A stretch of 50,725 nt of DNA from Acetobacterium bakii (GCF_001263355.1 NZ_LGYO01000026.1:26364-77088), one strand, 5' to 3'; positions 9,994 to 19,972 are shown, counted from the stretch's first letter. Program-made: numbers and translations. Notes: generated by a model from the sequence alone, not told the origin.

Positions 9994-10448
9994 TGAAGAT
10001 GGAAAAAGGCCTAGTTAAAATATTCAATGCTTCTGAATCTCCACTCCCTGAATACCAGACACCGGGATCAGCTGGCCTTGATTTAAGAGCAAACATTACA
10101 GAAAGTTTAGTCATGCTGCCACATCGGATTTATCAAATCCCCACCGGTATTTATCTTGAAATACCGCTGGGGGTTGAAGCTCAAATAAGAGCACGAAGTG
10201 GCTTGGCACTTAAAAACGGTCTTTCTCTGGTTAATGGTATTGGAACAATTGATTCCGATTATCGTGGAGAAATTAAGTTAATTATGATAATATTACTGGA
10301 CAGACCCTATCAGCTTCAGCCCGGAGAAAGAATTGCCCAAATGATTTTTTCAGAATATTTAAAAGTTGACTTTATTGAGGTGAATTCCGCTGCTGAACTT
10401 TCTGAAAGTAATCGTGGCACTGGCGGTTTTGGCCACTCCGGAAAATAA
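9993..10448 (+). CDS. dut: Deoxyuridine 5'-triphosphate nucleotidohydrolase
   Basis: dUTPase hydrolyses dUTP to dUMP and pyrophosphate, keeping uracil out of DNA and feeding dTMP synthesis. All five trimeric-dUTPase motifs are present in order: GSAGLDLRA, RSGLALK, NGIGTIDSDYRGEI, RIAQMIF and RGTGGFGHSG. The 151-residue length is typical. The first ATG (9993) shares a base with the pnp stop; a second ATG at 9999 is also possible and better spaced from the AAAGG site. Confidence 0.95.
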   Translation: MKMEKGLVKIFNASESPLPEYQTPGSAGLDLRANITESLVMLPHRIYQIPTGIYLEIPLGVEAQIRARSGLALKNGLSLVNGIGTIDSDYRGEIKLIMIILLDRPYQLQPGERIAQMIFSEYLKVDFIEVNSAAELSESNRGTGGFGHSGK

Positions 10449-10463
10449 GAAGTAAGCTAAGCT

Positions 10464-10523
10464 ATGAAAATTGAATTTTCAATGATTGCTGCACCGCTTT
10501 CCAACCGTATCATTAACAAATAA
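10464..10523 (+). CDS. Candidate 19-residue peptide ORF
   Basis: ATG at 10464 opens MKIEFSMIAAPLSNRIINK and stops at 10521-10523, only a few bases before the terminator hairpin that closes the dut transcript. The ribosome binding site is weak (AGAAGTAAG, rather far). It could be a real small protein, a decayed gene start, or chance. No family is recognised. Confidence 0.2.
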   Translation: MKIEFSMIAAPLSNRIINK

Positions 10524-10528
10524 TCAAG

Positions 10529-10554
10529 GGTGCAGGTAAACCTGCATCTTTTTT
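10529..10554 (+). terminator. Rho-independent terminator after dut
   Basis: GGTGCAGG (10529-10536) pairs with CCTGCATC (10541-10548), with one G-U, around a TAAA loop and followed by TTTTTT. It separates dut from ftsK. Confidence 0.87.
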
Positions 10555-10584
10555 AATATCTTAAATTATAGTTAGAGGAGAACA

Positions 10585-13086
10585 ATGGCCGTAAAAAAAA
10601 GTAATTCTAATAATCGAAAAAGAAAAAAAGCACCGGTAAAACGCAAACAAAAGGCTGCAAAAAAACTATTCAGCAATAATCTGGTAATCGGTGTGGTTCT
10701 CATTGTCATTGGATTATTTTCCGCCTATGCTTATATCGATTTTAGTGCAGGTGTGGTGGGTAATGCTGTGAGACAGGGATTTAGTTATTGTTTTGGGACA
10801 TCCTCACTTTTTGTATCCATATATCTTTTTGTACTCGGGGTATTATTTTGTTTAAATAAAATTGAAGACTGGGCCCGGAATTTCGTCTTAATCTTTATTT
10901 TATTAATCAACACGATGATTGCTTTTAGTATCAACATTCCAAATTTTTTAGATTATAGTGTTTTACAACTCTTTAGCTTAGCAAAATATGGTCAATATGG
11001 TGGAATCATCGGTATTTTACTTTCAGCACTGTTTATAAAATTATTCTCTGCCAGTGGCACTGTTCTAATGATTTTATTGAGTTCAATTTTGATCTTTGTC
11101 ATCATATTCAAGAATGGTCTGCAGAAGCATTGGAGCAATATTAAAGAAAAAAACAAGGATGCGCCTTCAGTGAAAGACCGAATTGCAGAAAAAGTTGAAA
11201 TGATAAAAGATCGAAATAGAATTAAAAGGGAAATTAAGGCTACGAAAAATCGCAGCTCGGAAACCACAATGATTCCGCCCATCAGTGATTTAATCAATGA
11301 CGGCAGCCTATTCGAACCCCTTCAAATCAATGAACACTCTTCTTTGTTTGAGCCAGAAAATAAAACAGAGGAAAACCCCAAGAATAAAGTCATCAGGGAT
11401 CCTTTTGGTTTTATTGAGGAGGAAATAGAGATAAAAAATGGGAAATCCATAAAAATAAATGAAAATTATCTCCACCCCATTGAACCGATGGATGATTTAG
11501 AAAATGTCAAAGCCGATAAATCCAATAAATCAATGGACGGTTTGTCAAGTGGACGGATTAAACCTTCCGATGAGCCATTGGCTGGTTTAACAAACGGAAA
11601 GTTCAACAATGACAGTGAAGAAACAAAGCAATTAAATGACGATGAAATACTGATTGAAGAATTACCTCAGGAATATGTTTTTCCGTCAATGAATCTGTTA
11701 AATCCTCCGGCGATTAAAAAGAAGTCAAAAAAAGATGACGTATTAAAAAAAGCTAAGATTATTGAAGAAACACTCAAAAACTTTGGCGTGAAAGCCAAAA
11801 TTATTGAGGTCAATGTGGGACCTAGTATTACCCGTTTTGAGCTTCAGCTTGATCCAGGGGTGAAAGTCAATAAATTTGTGAATTTATCCAACGATTTAGC
11901 ACTTAGTCTGGCAACCTCGGATATCCGAATTGAAGCCCCCATACCAGGAAAGGCTGCAGTGGGAATTGAAGTGCCCAATGAGGTTTCAGAAATTGTTGGT
12001 TTACAGGAAATTATCGATACACCGCAATTTATCAACAGTAAAAGTCCTTTGACCTTTGCTCTTGGGAAAACTCTTTCAGGTGAGAGTATTATTGGAGATA
12101 TAGCCAAAATGCCCCATATGCTCATAGCCGGATCAACGGGATCAGGGAAAAGTGTTTGCATTAACAGTATTATTGTAAGCCTCATTTTCAAAGCATCTCC
12201 AGAAGAAGTTCGGTTTATTATGATTGATCCTAAGATGGTTGAGCTTAATCAATACAATGCGATTCCCCATTTACTTATTCCGGTTGTAACGGATCCCAAA
12301 AAAGCAGCCTATGCTCTTAATTGGGGGTTGAAAGAAATGACAGATCGTTATATGCTATTCAAAGAAAGTAATGTCAGAGATCTTGAAGGATACAATCAAT
12401 TAAAGGACAGCTTAGGCGAGAAAAAGTTGCCGCGAATTGTGATCGTTATAGATGAATTGGCAGACCTTATGGCCACCTCCCCTAAAGAGGTTGAAAATGC
12501 CATTTGTCGAATCGCCCAATTGGCCCGGGCCTGTGGGATTCATTTAATTATTGCCACCCAGCGGCCATCAGTGGATGTCATTACCGGTCTGATTAAAGCC
12601 AATATCCCATCCAGAATCGCATTTTCGGTGTCATCAAACACCGATTCAAGAACAATTCTGGATATGGGTGGTGCTGAGAAGCTCCTTGGGAAGGGGGACA
12701 TGCTCTATTATCCGGTTGGGCAATCAAAACCAACCCGGGTTCAATGTACCTATGTATCGGATTCTGAAATCAATGCGGTTATCGACGCTGTGGAAATAAA
12801 AAAAGGCGTTCAGTATGACCCCTCCATTGAAGAAGCCATTGCTAAGGAACCTGAAGAAAAAATAAAGACCAAAGACGGGGATGTATTGACAGATGATGCC
12901 CTTACCATTGGTTTTGAATACAATCAGTTATCCACATCCATGTTGCAACGAAAGTTGCAGGTAGGGTATGCACGAGCAGGTCGGATTATTGACGACCTTG
13001 AAGAACGCGGGGTTATTTCCGGTCCCAACGGAAGCAAACCACGACAAATATTAGTTACTGAAGATGAATACAGAAATCGAGAATAG
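10585..13086 (+). CDS. ftsK: DNA translocase FtsK/SpoIIIE
   Basis: FtsK/SpoIIIE is a membrane-anchored, ATP-driven hexameric DNA pump that clears chromosomes from the division or sporulation septum. The 833 residues begin with a Lys/Arg-rich stretch and about four membrane helices (about 30-180), continue through an acidic linker to the alpha domain (about 370-450), and reach the RecA-like motor with Walker A GSTGSGKS (about 515-522) and Walker B VIVIDELADLM. A gamma winged-helix domain ends the protein (about 770-830). Whether it serves division or sporulation cannot be told from sequence. Confidence 0.96.
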   Translation: MAVKKSNSNNRKRKKAPVKRKQKAAKKLFSNNLVIGVVLIVIGLFSAYAYIDFSAGVVGNAVRQGFSYCFGTSSLFVSIYLFVLGVLFCLNKIEDWARNFVLIFILLINTMIAFSINIPNFLDYSVLQLFSLAKYGQYGGIIGILLSALFIKLFSASGTVLMILLSSILIFVIIFKNGLQKHWSNIKEKNKDAPSVKDRIAEKVEMIKDRNRIKREIKATKNRSSETTMIPPISDLINDGSLFEPLQINEHSSLFEPENKTEENPKNKVIRDPFGFIEEEIEIKNGKSIKINENYLHPIEPMDDLENVKADKSNKSMDGLSSGRIKPSDEPLAGLTNGKFNNDSEETKQLNDDEILIEELPQEYVFPSMNLLNPPAIKKKSKKDDVLKKAKIIEETLKNFGVKAKIIEVNVGPSITRFELQLDPGVKVNKFVNLSNDLALSLATSDIRIEAPIPGKAAVGIEVPNEVSEIVGLQEIIDTPQFINSKSPLTFALGKTLSGESIIGDIAKMPHMLIAGSTGSGKSVCINSIIVSLIFKASPEEVRFIMIDPKMVELNQYNAIPHLLIPVVTDPKKAAYALNWGLKEMTDRYMLFKESNVRDLEGYNQLKDSLGEKKLPRIVIVIDELADLMATSPKEVENAICRIAQLARACGIHLIIATQRPSVDVITGLIKANIPSRIAFSVSSNTDSRTILDMGGAEKLLGKGDMLYYPVGQSKPTRVQCTYVSDSEINAVIDAVEIKKGVQYDPSIEEAIAKEPEEKIKTKDGDVLTDDALTIGFEYNQLSTSMLQRKLQVGYARAGRIIDDLEERGVISGPNGSKPRQILVTEDEYRNRE

Positions 13087-13093
13087 GTGAAAA

Positions 13094-14437
13094 GTGAAAA
13101 ATAAAACCATCCATATGACAACTCTCGGCTGCGATAAAAACACCATTGATTCACAGCTCATGCTGGGTCTGATCCAGGAAAAAGAATATAGCATTCAGGA
13201 AGATCCCAAAGATGCCGAGATTATTATTGTGAATACCTGCTGCTTTATTCAGGAAGCCAAGGAACAATCCATTGATTATATTCTCGAATATGCAAAATAC
13301 AAAGAAAGCGGCCGGTGCGAAATTCTCATTGTTGCCGGGTGTATGGCCGAACGCTACCATACCGAATTGAACCTGGAAATCCCCGAAATTGATGGTTTTC
13401 TTGGAGTGGGTCATTTTGAAAACATCATTGATCTGCTGAATAACTTTGAAAATACCGAGCATAATAAATTTATGGGTGATATTGATAAGGAATGCGTAAG
13501 TGACATCAAACGGTTTATCCCAAAAGGATCTGTTTCGGCATTTTTAAGAATCAGCGAAGGCTGTGACCATGGGTGTACCTATTGTGTAATACCAAAAATA
13601 CGAGGAAAGTATCGCAGTCGGAAAAGCCAGGATATTTTCAAGGAGTTAAGTTATCTTCAGGAAAATGGAATTAAGGAAATTGTTCTCATCGGCCAGGATA
13701 TAGCACCTTATGGGCAAGATCTTAAGGAGGGTTTTGACTTGCCGAGTTTGCTTGAACGGATCGCTTTGAATTATGAGTTTGATTGGATTCGAATGATGTA
13801 TTTGTACCCCGAAGGAATCACCCCAGAGTTATTGAGGGTTGTCGCCGAGTACCCTAGTATATGCAATTATTTTGATATCCCTCTGCAACATACTGCGGAT
13901 CCCATTTTAAAACGGATGGGACGCAAAATGACATTGGCAAAAATAGAAGACATTACGGCTTTAATTCGGAATATGATTCCTGATGCAGTTTTAAGAACCT
14001 CCATCATTACCGGTTTCCCAGGTGAGACTGATTTGGACCATCAGACCTTGCTGCAAGCTATAAAGGCATTAGAATTTGATCATTTAGGCGCTTTTAAGTA
14101 TTCACAGGAAGAAGATACACCTGCGGCATCTTTTGAAAATCAAATTTCAGATGATACCAAAGATGAAAGATATAAAGATATTATGATGACTCAGCAGGAA
14201 ATTTCACTTAAGAAAAATCAACACCAGGTAGGAAGGGTTTTAAAGGTGTTGATAGAAGGAATTGAAGAAGAGTCGTACATCGGTCGATGTTATGGTGACG
14301 CTCCAGAAATTGACGGCACTGTTTTTGTGGACAGCAAGGGTACCGCACTGATTATCGGTAACTTTTATCCGGTAAAAATTGTGAATGCACTTGAATATGA
14401 TTTGATAGGAGATATTGAAAATGAATTTACCAAATAA
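13094..14437 (+). CDS. rimO: Ribosomal protein S12 methylthiotransferase RimO
   Basis: RimO is a radical-SAM enzyme that methylthiolates an aspartate of ribosomal protein S12. The GTG at 13094 gives MTTLGCDKNTIDSQ early in the protein, matching RimO rather than MiaB. Three N-terminal Cys bind one cluster, and the radical-SAM triad is C157, C161, C164 in CDHGCTYC. A C-terminal TRAM domain (about 375-445) completes the 447 residues. It starts 7 bp after ftsK and overlaps pgsA by 17 bases, so the three are probably one operon. Confidence 0.95.
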   Translation: MKNKTIHMTTLGCDKNTIDSQLMLGLIQEKEYSIQEDPKDAEIIIVNTCCFIQEAKEQSIDYILEYAKYKESGRCEILIVAGCMAERYHTELNLEIPEIDGFLGVGHFENIIDLLNNFENTEHNKFMGDIDKECVSDIKRFIPKGSVSAFLRISEGCDHGCTYCVIPKIRGKYRSRKSQDIFKELSYLQENGIKEIVLIGQDIAPYGQDLKEGFDLPSLLERIALNYEFDWIRMMYLYPEGITPELLRVVAEYPSICNYFDIPLQHTADPILKRMGRKMTLAKIEDITALIRNMIPDAVLRTSIITGFPGETDLDHQTLLQAIKALEFDHLGAFKYSQEEDTPAASFENQISDDTKDERYKDIMMTQQEISLKKNQHQVGRVLKVLIEGIEEESYIGRCYGDAPEIDGTVFVDSKGTALIIGNFYPVKIVNALEYDLIGDIENEFTK

Positions 14438-14960
14438 AATTACGGTTATTAGAATTCTGATGATTCCTTTTTTCATTGCGGCTTTACTCATTGATTTTCC
14501 TTTTCATCAACCCATTGCGGCGGCACTGTTTATTATTGCCGCGTTAACAGATAGTCTTGACGGTTATCTTGCCCGGAGCCGAAACCTTGTTACGGATTTT
14601 GGAAAATTCATGGATCCATTGGCGGATAAGCTGCTTGTTTGCTCGGCACTCATTTGCTTTGTTCAGTTGGGGTCGGTTCCGGCCTGGGTGGTAATAGTCA
14701 TTATTGCCAGAGAATTTGCGGTTACAGGTTTAAGAACCCTGGCAGCTGCTGACGGCATCGTTATTGCAGCCAGTAAATGGGGGAAAGCGAAAACAATGTC
14801 ACAAATGATTGCCATTGTCATCATTTTGTTTAACAATTGGCCATTCTCCCTTATCAATTTTCCTGCCGACACGATTATGATTTATGTGGCTACGATTTTA
14901 ACTATTTTTTCCGGCGTGGACTACTTTATTCTCAATCGCAAAGTATTCCGGTCAATGTAG
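14421..14960 (+). CDS. pgsA: CDP-diacylglycerol-glycerol-3-phosphate 3-phosphatidyltransferase
   Basis: PgsA makes phosphatidylglycerol phosphate, the committed step to PG and cardiolipin. The complete CDP-alcohol phosphatidyltransferase motif is present: D44, D47, G48, A51, R52, G61, D65 and D69, within an integral membrane protein of 179 residues. I chose the ATG at 14421 because AGGAGA lies 8 nt upstream; a TTG at 14415 is too close to that site. The start lies inside the end of rimO. Confidence 0.95.
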   Translation: MNLPNKITVIRILMIPFFIAALLIDFPFHQPIAAALFIIAALTDSLDGYLARSRNLVTDFGKFMDPLADKLLVCSALICFVQLGSVPAWVVIVIIAREFAVTGLRTLAAADGIVIAASKWGKAKTMSQMIAIVIILFNNWPFSLINFPADTIMIYVATILTIFSGVDYFILNRKVFRSM

Positions 14961-15011
14961 TTCAGATTAATAAGAACTTGTCTTGAAAACCTCTTTGAAA
15001 GGAAGCAAAAA

Positions 15012-16253
15012 ATGAAATGCGAGATTATATCGGTAGGAACTGAGCTTTTAGTTGGGGATACTCTTAACACCAATGCACAGTACTTATCAAGGGAGCTCTC
15101 TTTACTTGGTATCCGGGTTTTATACCATACAACTGTTGGCGATAATCCCAAACGCTTGGAAGATGTTATGAAAATTGCTCTCGGGCGAAGTGATTTGATT
15201 ATAACAACCGGCGGCCTTGGACCAACCCAGGATGATTTAACAAAAGAAGTCATTGCCAATCTCTTTGGAAAAAAATTAGTTCAGGACGAAAAAGTCAAAG
15301 AAGATTTACTTCAGTATTTTGTCAATCGGGAGTTTGTGATGACGGACAACAACCTTAAACAGACATTTGTACCTGAAGATGCAGTGGTATTAACAAATCC
15401 CAAAGGGACAGCTCCTGGAGTAATGATTCGAGAGCAGGGTAAAACCGTTATTTTACTGCCTGGCCCACCGAGAGAAATGACGGGTATGTTTGAAGGATCT
15501 GTTTTAAAGTTACTAAATAAAGAAAAGAATCAATTGGTTGTTTCAAGATATTACAATATCTCGGATATTGGCGAATCTGCCGCGGAAGATCGCTTGCTTG
15601 ATCTCATTGATGTGCAGGACAACCCAACCATTGCGACCTATGCAAAAATGGGCGAAGTGCTCATTCGTATTACCGCCAATGGTAAAGATGAAAAAGAGAT
15701 AAGTACTTTGTTGGACGAATATGAAACGATTATGATTCAGCGTTTTGGTGAAAATATCTTTGCATTTTCAAAAGATTCTCTTGCTGAAGCAGTGGGAAAA
15801 TTGTTAATCGAAAAGAATGTTACCATCGCCACAGCAGAATCCTGTACTGGCGGACTAATCGCATCTCAGCTTACGGAACAACCGGGGATTTCGAAAGTCT
15901 TTGGCCTGGGGATTGTATCGTATTCAAACGAAGCAAAGCAAACGGTCTTGAATGTGAGCCGTGAAACCCTTGAAACATTTGGTGCGGTCAGTGAAGAAAC
16001 TGCCCGAGAAATGTGCGACAACCTTAGGAATATCTCCAATGCAGATGTCTCAGTCGCTGTTACCGGCATTGCCGGACCTGATGGCGGGTCCGCAGAAAAA
16101 CCGGTTGGTCTGGTATACATTGGGCTGAATGTCAAAGGAAATACGGAAATAACCGAATGTCATTTTAAAGGTGACCGAAAAATAGTTCAACAAAAGACTG
16201 CGAATAAAGTATTTCATTTAATTCGAAAGTCTATTGTTGACAAAGTAGAATAA
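15012..16253 (+). CDS. cinA: CinA family protein (NMN amidohydrolase/competence-damage protein)
   Basis: CinA couples a MoaB-like N-terminal domain (COG1058, about 1-170, ADP-ribose/NAD pyrophosphatase activity in studied members) to a C-terminal PncC domain (about 255-410) that deamidates nicotinamide mononucleotide. The PncC signature AESCTGGLIAS is clear. The 413-residue length is normal. The last bases of the gene contain the -35 box of recA, the same cinA-recA adjacency as in many Firmicutes. Confidence 0.93.
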   Translation: MKCEIISVGTELLVGDTLNTNAQYLSRELSLLGIRVLYHTTVGDNPKRLEDVMKIALGRSDLIITTGGLGPTQDDLTKEVIANLFGKKLVQDEKVKEDLLQYFVNREFVMTDNNLKQTFVPEDAVVLTNPKGTAPGVMIREQGKTVILLPGPPREMTGMFEGSVLKLLNKEKNQLVVSRYYNISDIGESAAEDRLLDLIDVQDNPTIATYAKMGEVLIRITANGKDEKEISTLLDEYETIMIQRFGENIFAFSKDSLAEAVGKLLIEKNVTIATAESCTGGLIASQLTEQPGISKVFGLGIVSYSNEAKQTVLNVSRETLETFGAVSEETAREMCDNLRNISNADVSVAVTGIAGPDGGSAEKPVGLVYIGLNVKGNTEITECHFKGDRKIVQQKTANKVFHLIRKSIVDKVE

Positions 16254-16265
16254 ATTAACTATAAT
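16237..16265 (+). promoter_or_regulatory. Consensus promoter of recA
   Basis: TTGACA (16237-16242) and TATAAT (16260-16265) are both perfect and exactly 17 bp apart. The -35 box lies within the final codons of cinA. The start would be about 16271-16273, under the LexA box that follows. Confidence 0.85.
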
Positions 16266-16272
16266 AGAATTA

Positions 16273-16284
16273 GAACTAACGTTC
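16273..16284 (+). promoter_or_regulatory. LexA (SOS) operator of recA
   Basis: GAACTAACGTTC fits the Firmicutes SOS box GAAC-N4-GTTC with both half-sites perfect. It sits just downstream of the -10 box, over the predicted start, where LexA would block initiation. lexA itself is not in this window. Confidence 0.82.
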
Positions 16285-16309
16285 TCAATAAAGAATAGGA
16301 TGGATACAT

Positions 16310-17407
16310 ATGGCTGAAAAAATAAAAACACCGGAAAAATTAACGGATAAAGAAAAAGCACTGGATGCGGCACTGAAAAATATTGAACGAAGCTTTGGAA
16401 AAGGTGCGGTTATGCGCCTGGGCGATGAAGGGGCAAAACTTGATATTGATGTCATATCAACCTCTTCAATTGGTTTGGATCTGGCACTTGGGGTTGGCGG
16501 AGTTCCAAGGGGACGTGTTATTGAAATATACGGTCCTGAATCTTCGGGTAAAACAACCATTGCCCTTCATATTATTGCAGAAGCTCAAAAAATAGGCGGC
16601 AATGCAGCCTTTGTTGATGCGGAACATGCACTGGATCCCATTTATGCCAAGGCTCTGGGAGTTGATATTGACAATCTCCTGGTGGCACAGCCGGATACCG
16701 GGGAGCAGGCATTGGAAATTGTTGAAGCGTTGGTTCGCAGTAATGCCATTGACGTCATTGTCATAGATTCCGTGGCTGCGTTAGTGCCACGAGCTGAAAT
16801 AGACGGTGAAATGGGAGATTCACATGTGGGATTACAAGCACGCTTAATGTCACAAGCATTAAGAAAACTTGCTGGTGTCATTAAAAAATCAAATACATCC
16901 ACAATTTTTATTAACCAACTAAGAGAAAAAATTGGGGTGATGTACGGCAACCCAGAAACGACATCAGGGGGACGGGCATTAAAATTCTATGCTTCAGTAA
17001 GAATTGATGTTCGCCGAATTGAAACCCTTAAAAAGGGAACAGATATGATTGGGAACAGAACCCGGGCAAAAATTGTAAAAAACAAAATTGCGCCACCTTT
17101 TAAAATAGCTGAATTTGATATCATGTATGGTAAAGGTATTTCAAGAGAAGGTGATATCCTTGACGTGGGTGTTATTTTCGAAATTGTTGATAAATCAGGC
17201 TCGTGGTTCTCCTACAAGGAGCAGCGATTGGGACAGGGAAGAGATAATTCCAAAGAGTATCTCATGGCAAATCCTGAGGTGGCAGATGCCATTGAAAAAG
17301 AAATTCGAGCCAAAAATGCACTGGATAAAGCGGGAAACACACCCGACGATAAACTTGAAGAGATCCAGGATGAAAATGATGATCAAGGAATTAATACTCT
17401 TTCTTAA
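16310..17407 (+). CDS. recA: Recombinase RecA
   Basis: RecA forms the ATP-dependent filament on single-stranded DNA that drives homologous pairing and triggers LexA self-cleavage. The 365 residues show Walker A GPESSGKT (75-82), the VIDSVAAL Walker B strand, the L1/L2 loop region and [13 protein letters not shown]. The acidic C-terminal tail is typical. It is single-copy and self-contained here, with its own SOS-controlled promoter and terminator. No intein or frameshift is seen. Confidence 0.98.
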   Translation: MAEKIKTPEKLTDKEKALDAALKNIERSFGKGAVMRLGDEGAKLDIDVISTSSIGLDLALGVGGVPRGRVIEIYGPESSGKTTIALHIIAEAQKIGGNAAFVDAEHALDPIYAKALGVDIDNLLVAQPDTGEQALEIVEALVRSNAIDVIVIDSVAALVPRAEIDGEMGDSHVGLQARLMSQALRKLAGVIKKSNTSTIFINQLREKIGVMYGNPETTSGGRALKFYASVRIDVRRIETLKKGTDMIGNRTRAKIVKNKIAPPFKIAEFDIMYGKGISREGDILDVGVIFEIVDKSGSWFSYKEQRLGQGRDNSKEYLMANPEVADAIEKEIRAKNALDKAGNTPDDKLEEIQDENDDQGINTLS

Positions 17408-17429
17408 ACAAAAAAGACGAATAAATTTC

Positions 17430-17464
17430 GAAAAGAACCTCATTTAGGGGTTCTTTTCTTATTT
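17430..17464 (+). terminator. Rho-independent terminator after recA
   Basis: A 12-bp stem, GAAAAGAACCTC (17430-17441) with GGGGTTCTTTTC (17447-17458) including one G-U, closes around ATTTA. The T-rich tail TTATTT is modest. Confidence 0.75.
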
Positions 17465-17499
17465 AGCTTAAAATAACGGTGAAGTAGCCCCTTTGTTTC

Positions 17500-17528
17500 T
17501 TGACACTAATTTTAAAAAAGTATAAAAT
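17500..17528 (+). promoter_or_regulatory. Promoter of rny
   Basis: TTGACA (17500-17505) is followed after 17 bp by TAAAAT (17523-17528). A start near 17535 gives a leader of about 45 nt. Confidence 0.68.
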
Positions 17529-17578
17529 ATAGATTATGATGAGTGTAATAAAGAATTGACTATGAAATTTATAAGGAG

Positions 17579-19123
17579 GTGAAAATTATAGACATACTAA
17601 TAATTATCTTATCCATTGGAATTGTGATAGCTTTTGCTATTGGATATCTTGTCCGAAAGAACATTGCCGAAGGCAAAATAAAAAATGCGGAGCTTACAGC
17701 AAGTGCAATTGTCAATGATGCTACAAAAGAAGGTGAAACTTTAAAAAAGGAAATTCTGTTTGATGCGAAGGAAGAATCCTTGGCTTTAAAAGAGTCCATT
17801 GAAAAAGATAACCGGGAACGACGAGCTGAACTTCAGAAAATGGAGAATCGGTTGGTCCAAAAAGAAGAGAATCTTGAGAAAAAATTGATGAACCTGGAGC
17901 GAAACGAAGAAGCTTTAGGTAAAAAAGGAAAAGATTTAGAAAAGAAAAAAGAAAAGCTTGATGGACTTGTTGATGAACAGGTTAAAGAGCTTGAACGAAT
18001 TTCCGGTATGACATATGACGAAGCAAAATCAATTTTGCTGGAAGATGTCAGCAAGGAAACACGACGTGAAGCAGCGATTATGATTCGTCAAATTGAGGTT
18101 GAATCCAAAGCTGTGGCTGATAAAAAAGCCAAAGAATTAATTGCCCAATCTATTCAACGTTGTGCGGCTGATCATGTGGCTGAACATACCATTACTGTGG
18201 TAAATTTACCCAACGATGAAATGAAGGGACGTATTATCGGACGTGAAGGTCGAAATATTCGAACTTTAGAAACATTAACCGGCATTGATCTCATCATTGA
18301 TGATACACCGGAAGCAGTTATACTTTCCGGTTTTGATCCAATACGTCGGGAGGTTGCCAGATTATCCCTTGAAAAATTAATCATTGATGGTCGGATTCAT
18401 CCTGCCAGAATTGAAGAAATGGTAAAAAAATCTCAAAAAGAAGTTGAAAACCAAATTAAGGAAGTTGGAGAACAGGCCTGTTTTGATACAGGAATTCATG
18501 GGTTACACCCTGAAATAATAAAATTACTTGGACGTTTGAAATATCGGACAAGTTATGGACAAAATGTTCTTAAACATTCTATCGAAGTTTCACATTTGGC
18601 TGGAATCATGGCCGCTGAACTTGGCGGAAACATTAAAGTTGCTAAAAGAGCAGGTTTATTACATGATATCGGTAAAGCCATTGACCATGAGGTTGAAGGT
18701 CCACATGTTGAAATTGGTGTTAATCTACTTAAAAAATACAAGGAAAATAAGAACATAATCCACGCTGTGGAAGCTCATCACGGTGATGTTGAAGCCCATA
18801 CTATGGAAGCCGTACTTGTACAGTCAGCAGATGCGATTTCAGCAGCACGGCCAGGAGCCAGAAGAGAAACTCTAGTTTCTTATATCCAAAGATTACAAGA
18901 ACTTGAAACCATTGCCATGTCTTTTGAGGGTGTAGAAAAATGCTATGCCATTCAAGCAGGACGTGAAGTAAGAATTATGGTTAAACCAAATGAAGTTGAC
19001 GATGACGGAATGATTTTGTTATCTCGTGATATTGCCAAAAAGATTGAATCTGAAATGGAATATCCTGGAAATATAAAAGTAAACTTGATTCGCGAAACAA
19101 GAGCGAGCGACTACGCAAAATAA
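17579..19123 (+). CDS. rny: Ribonuclease Y
   Basis: RNase Y is the membrane-anchored endoribonuclease that starts mRNA decay in Firmicutes. The 514 residues have one N-terminal membrane helix, a long charged coiled coil (about 50-190), a KH domain (about 205-270) and an HD domain with [10 protein letters not shown] near 360. The start is unusual: the GTG at 17579 lies inside the ribosome binding site AAGGAGGTG. Initiation may really occur at the in-frame ATT (17585) or ATA (17588), which are better spaced. A 6-codon ORF (MKFIRR, 17562-17582) ends on the GTG as GTGA. Confidence 0.94.
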   Translation: MKIIDILIIILSIGIVIAFAIGYLVRKNIAEGKIKNAELTASAIVNDATKEGETLKKEILFDAKEESLALKESIEKDNRERRAELQKMENRLVQKEENLEKKLMNLERNEEALGKKGKDLEKKKEKLDGLVDEQVKELERISGMTYDEAKSILLEDVSKETRREAAIMIRQIEVESKAVADKKAKELIAQSIQRCAADHVAEHTITVVNLPNDEMKGRIIGREGRNIRTLETLTGIDLIIDDTPEAVILSGFDPIRREVARLSLEKLIIDGRIHPARIEEMVKKSQKEVENQIKEVGEQACFDTGIHGLHPEIIKLLGRLKYRTSYGQNVLKHSIEVSHLAGIMAAELGGNIKVAKRAGLLHDIGKAIDHEVEGPHVEIGVNLLKKYKENKNIIHAVEAHHGDVEAHTMEAVLVQSADAISAARPGARRETLVSYIQRLQELETIAMSFEGVEKCYAIQAGREVRIMVKPNEVDDDGMILLSRDIAKKIESEMEYPGNIKVNLIRETRASDYAK

Positions 19124-19148
19124 GGGGAGTTTATCTCCTCTTTTTTTT
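19124..19148 (+). terminator. Rho-independent terminator after rny
   Basis: GGGGAG (19124-19129) pairs with CTCCTC (19135-19140), with one G-U, around TTTAT and followed by eight T. Confidence 0.85.
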
Positions 19149-19172
19149 AATAATTTATTAAAAGGAAATAAG

Positions 19173-19955
19173 ATGAAAATATTAATACTTGGTGATGTCT
19201 TCGGGAGACCCGGACGAAATATTCTTCGAGACCAATTATCAGACATAATCAGTGAACATGACATTGATTTTACAATTATTAATGGCGAAAATGCTTCCGG
19301 TGGCAATGGGTTAACCATAAAAAATGCCAGGGAACTACTGTCTTTACCCATTGATGCTATCACCATGGGAAATCATGTTTGGCATCAAAAGGAAATGTTG
19401 GATGCCATTGATGATTTTCCTCAAATTATTCGTCCCCTAAATTATCCTGACCCATGCCCCGGTAAAGGTTATAAAATATTTCTGCATCAGAATAAAAAAA
19501 TCTGTATTATTAATTTGTCAGGTCAAATATTTATGCCAAACCTGAGTTGTCCGTTTAGTTCAATTCAAGCTTTAATGGATGACATTAAAGATACTGCGGA
19601 TCTTTTCATTATTGATTTTCATGCTGAAGCAACTTCTGAAAAAATAGCCTTTGGCTATTATATGGATGGTATTGCGACAGCAGTTTATGGAACGCATACC
19701 CATGTTCAAACTGCAGATGAACGGTTATTGCCACAAGGAACAGCCTATATTACAGATATTGGAATGACCGGCCCCTTGGATGGGGTTATTGGCGTTGATA
19801 AAGAAATTGTTTTAGAGACCATGATCACGAAACGCCCGAAACGTTTTGTTACAGCAACTGGGAAGGTTCAGATTAATGGCATTATTTTAGAAATAAGTGA
19901 TGTGGATGGTAAAGCAACAGCCATCACACGATTTTATGAGACGTATGAAGTTTAA
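19173..19955 (+). CDS. ymdB: YmdB-type metallophosphoesterase (2',3'-cyclic-nucleotide phosphodiesterase)
   Basis: YmdB is a calcineurin-like phosphodiesterase; in B. subtilis it influences biofilm and motility decisions through RNA turnover. The 260 residues show the metal-binding motifs in order: GDVFGRPGR at the N-terminus, NGENASGG, GNHVWHQKE, DFHAEATSEK and GTHTHVQTADERLL. It follows rny as in B. subtilis, though a terminator lies between and no separate promoter is evident. AAAGGA precedes the ATG. Confidence 0.93.
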   Translation: MKILILGDVFGRPGRNILRDQLSDIISEHDIDFTIINGENASGGNGLTIKNARELLSLPIDAITMGNHVWHQKEMLDAIDDFPQIIRPLNYPDPCPGKGYKIFLHQNKKICIINLSGQIFMPNLSCPFSSIQALMDDIKDTADLFIIDFHAEATSEKIAFGYYMDGIATAVYGTHTHVQTADERLLPQGTAYITDIGMTGPLDGVIGVDKEIVLETMITKRPKRFVTATGKVQINGIILEISDVDGKATAITRFYETYEV

Positions 19956-19972
19956 TTAAAATGGAGGAGAAG

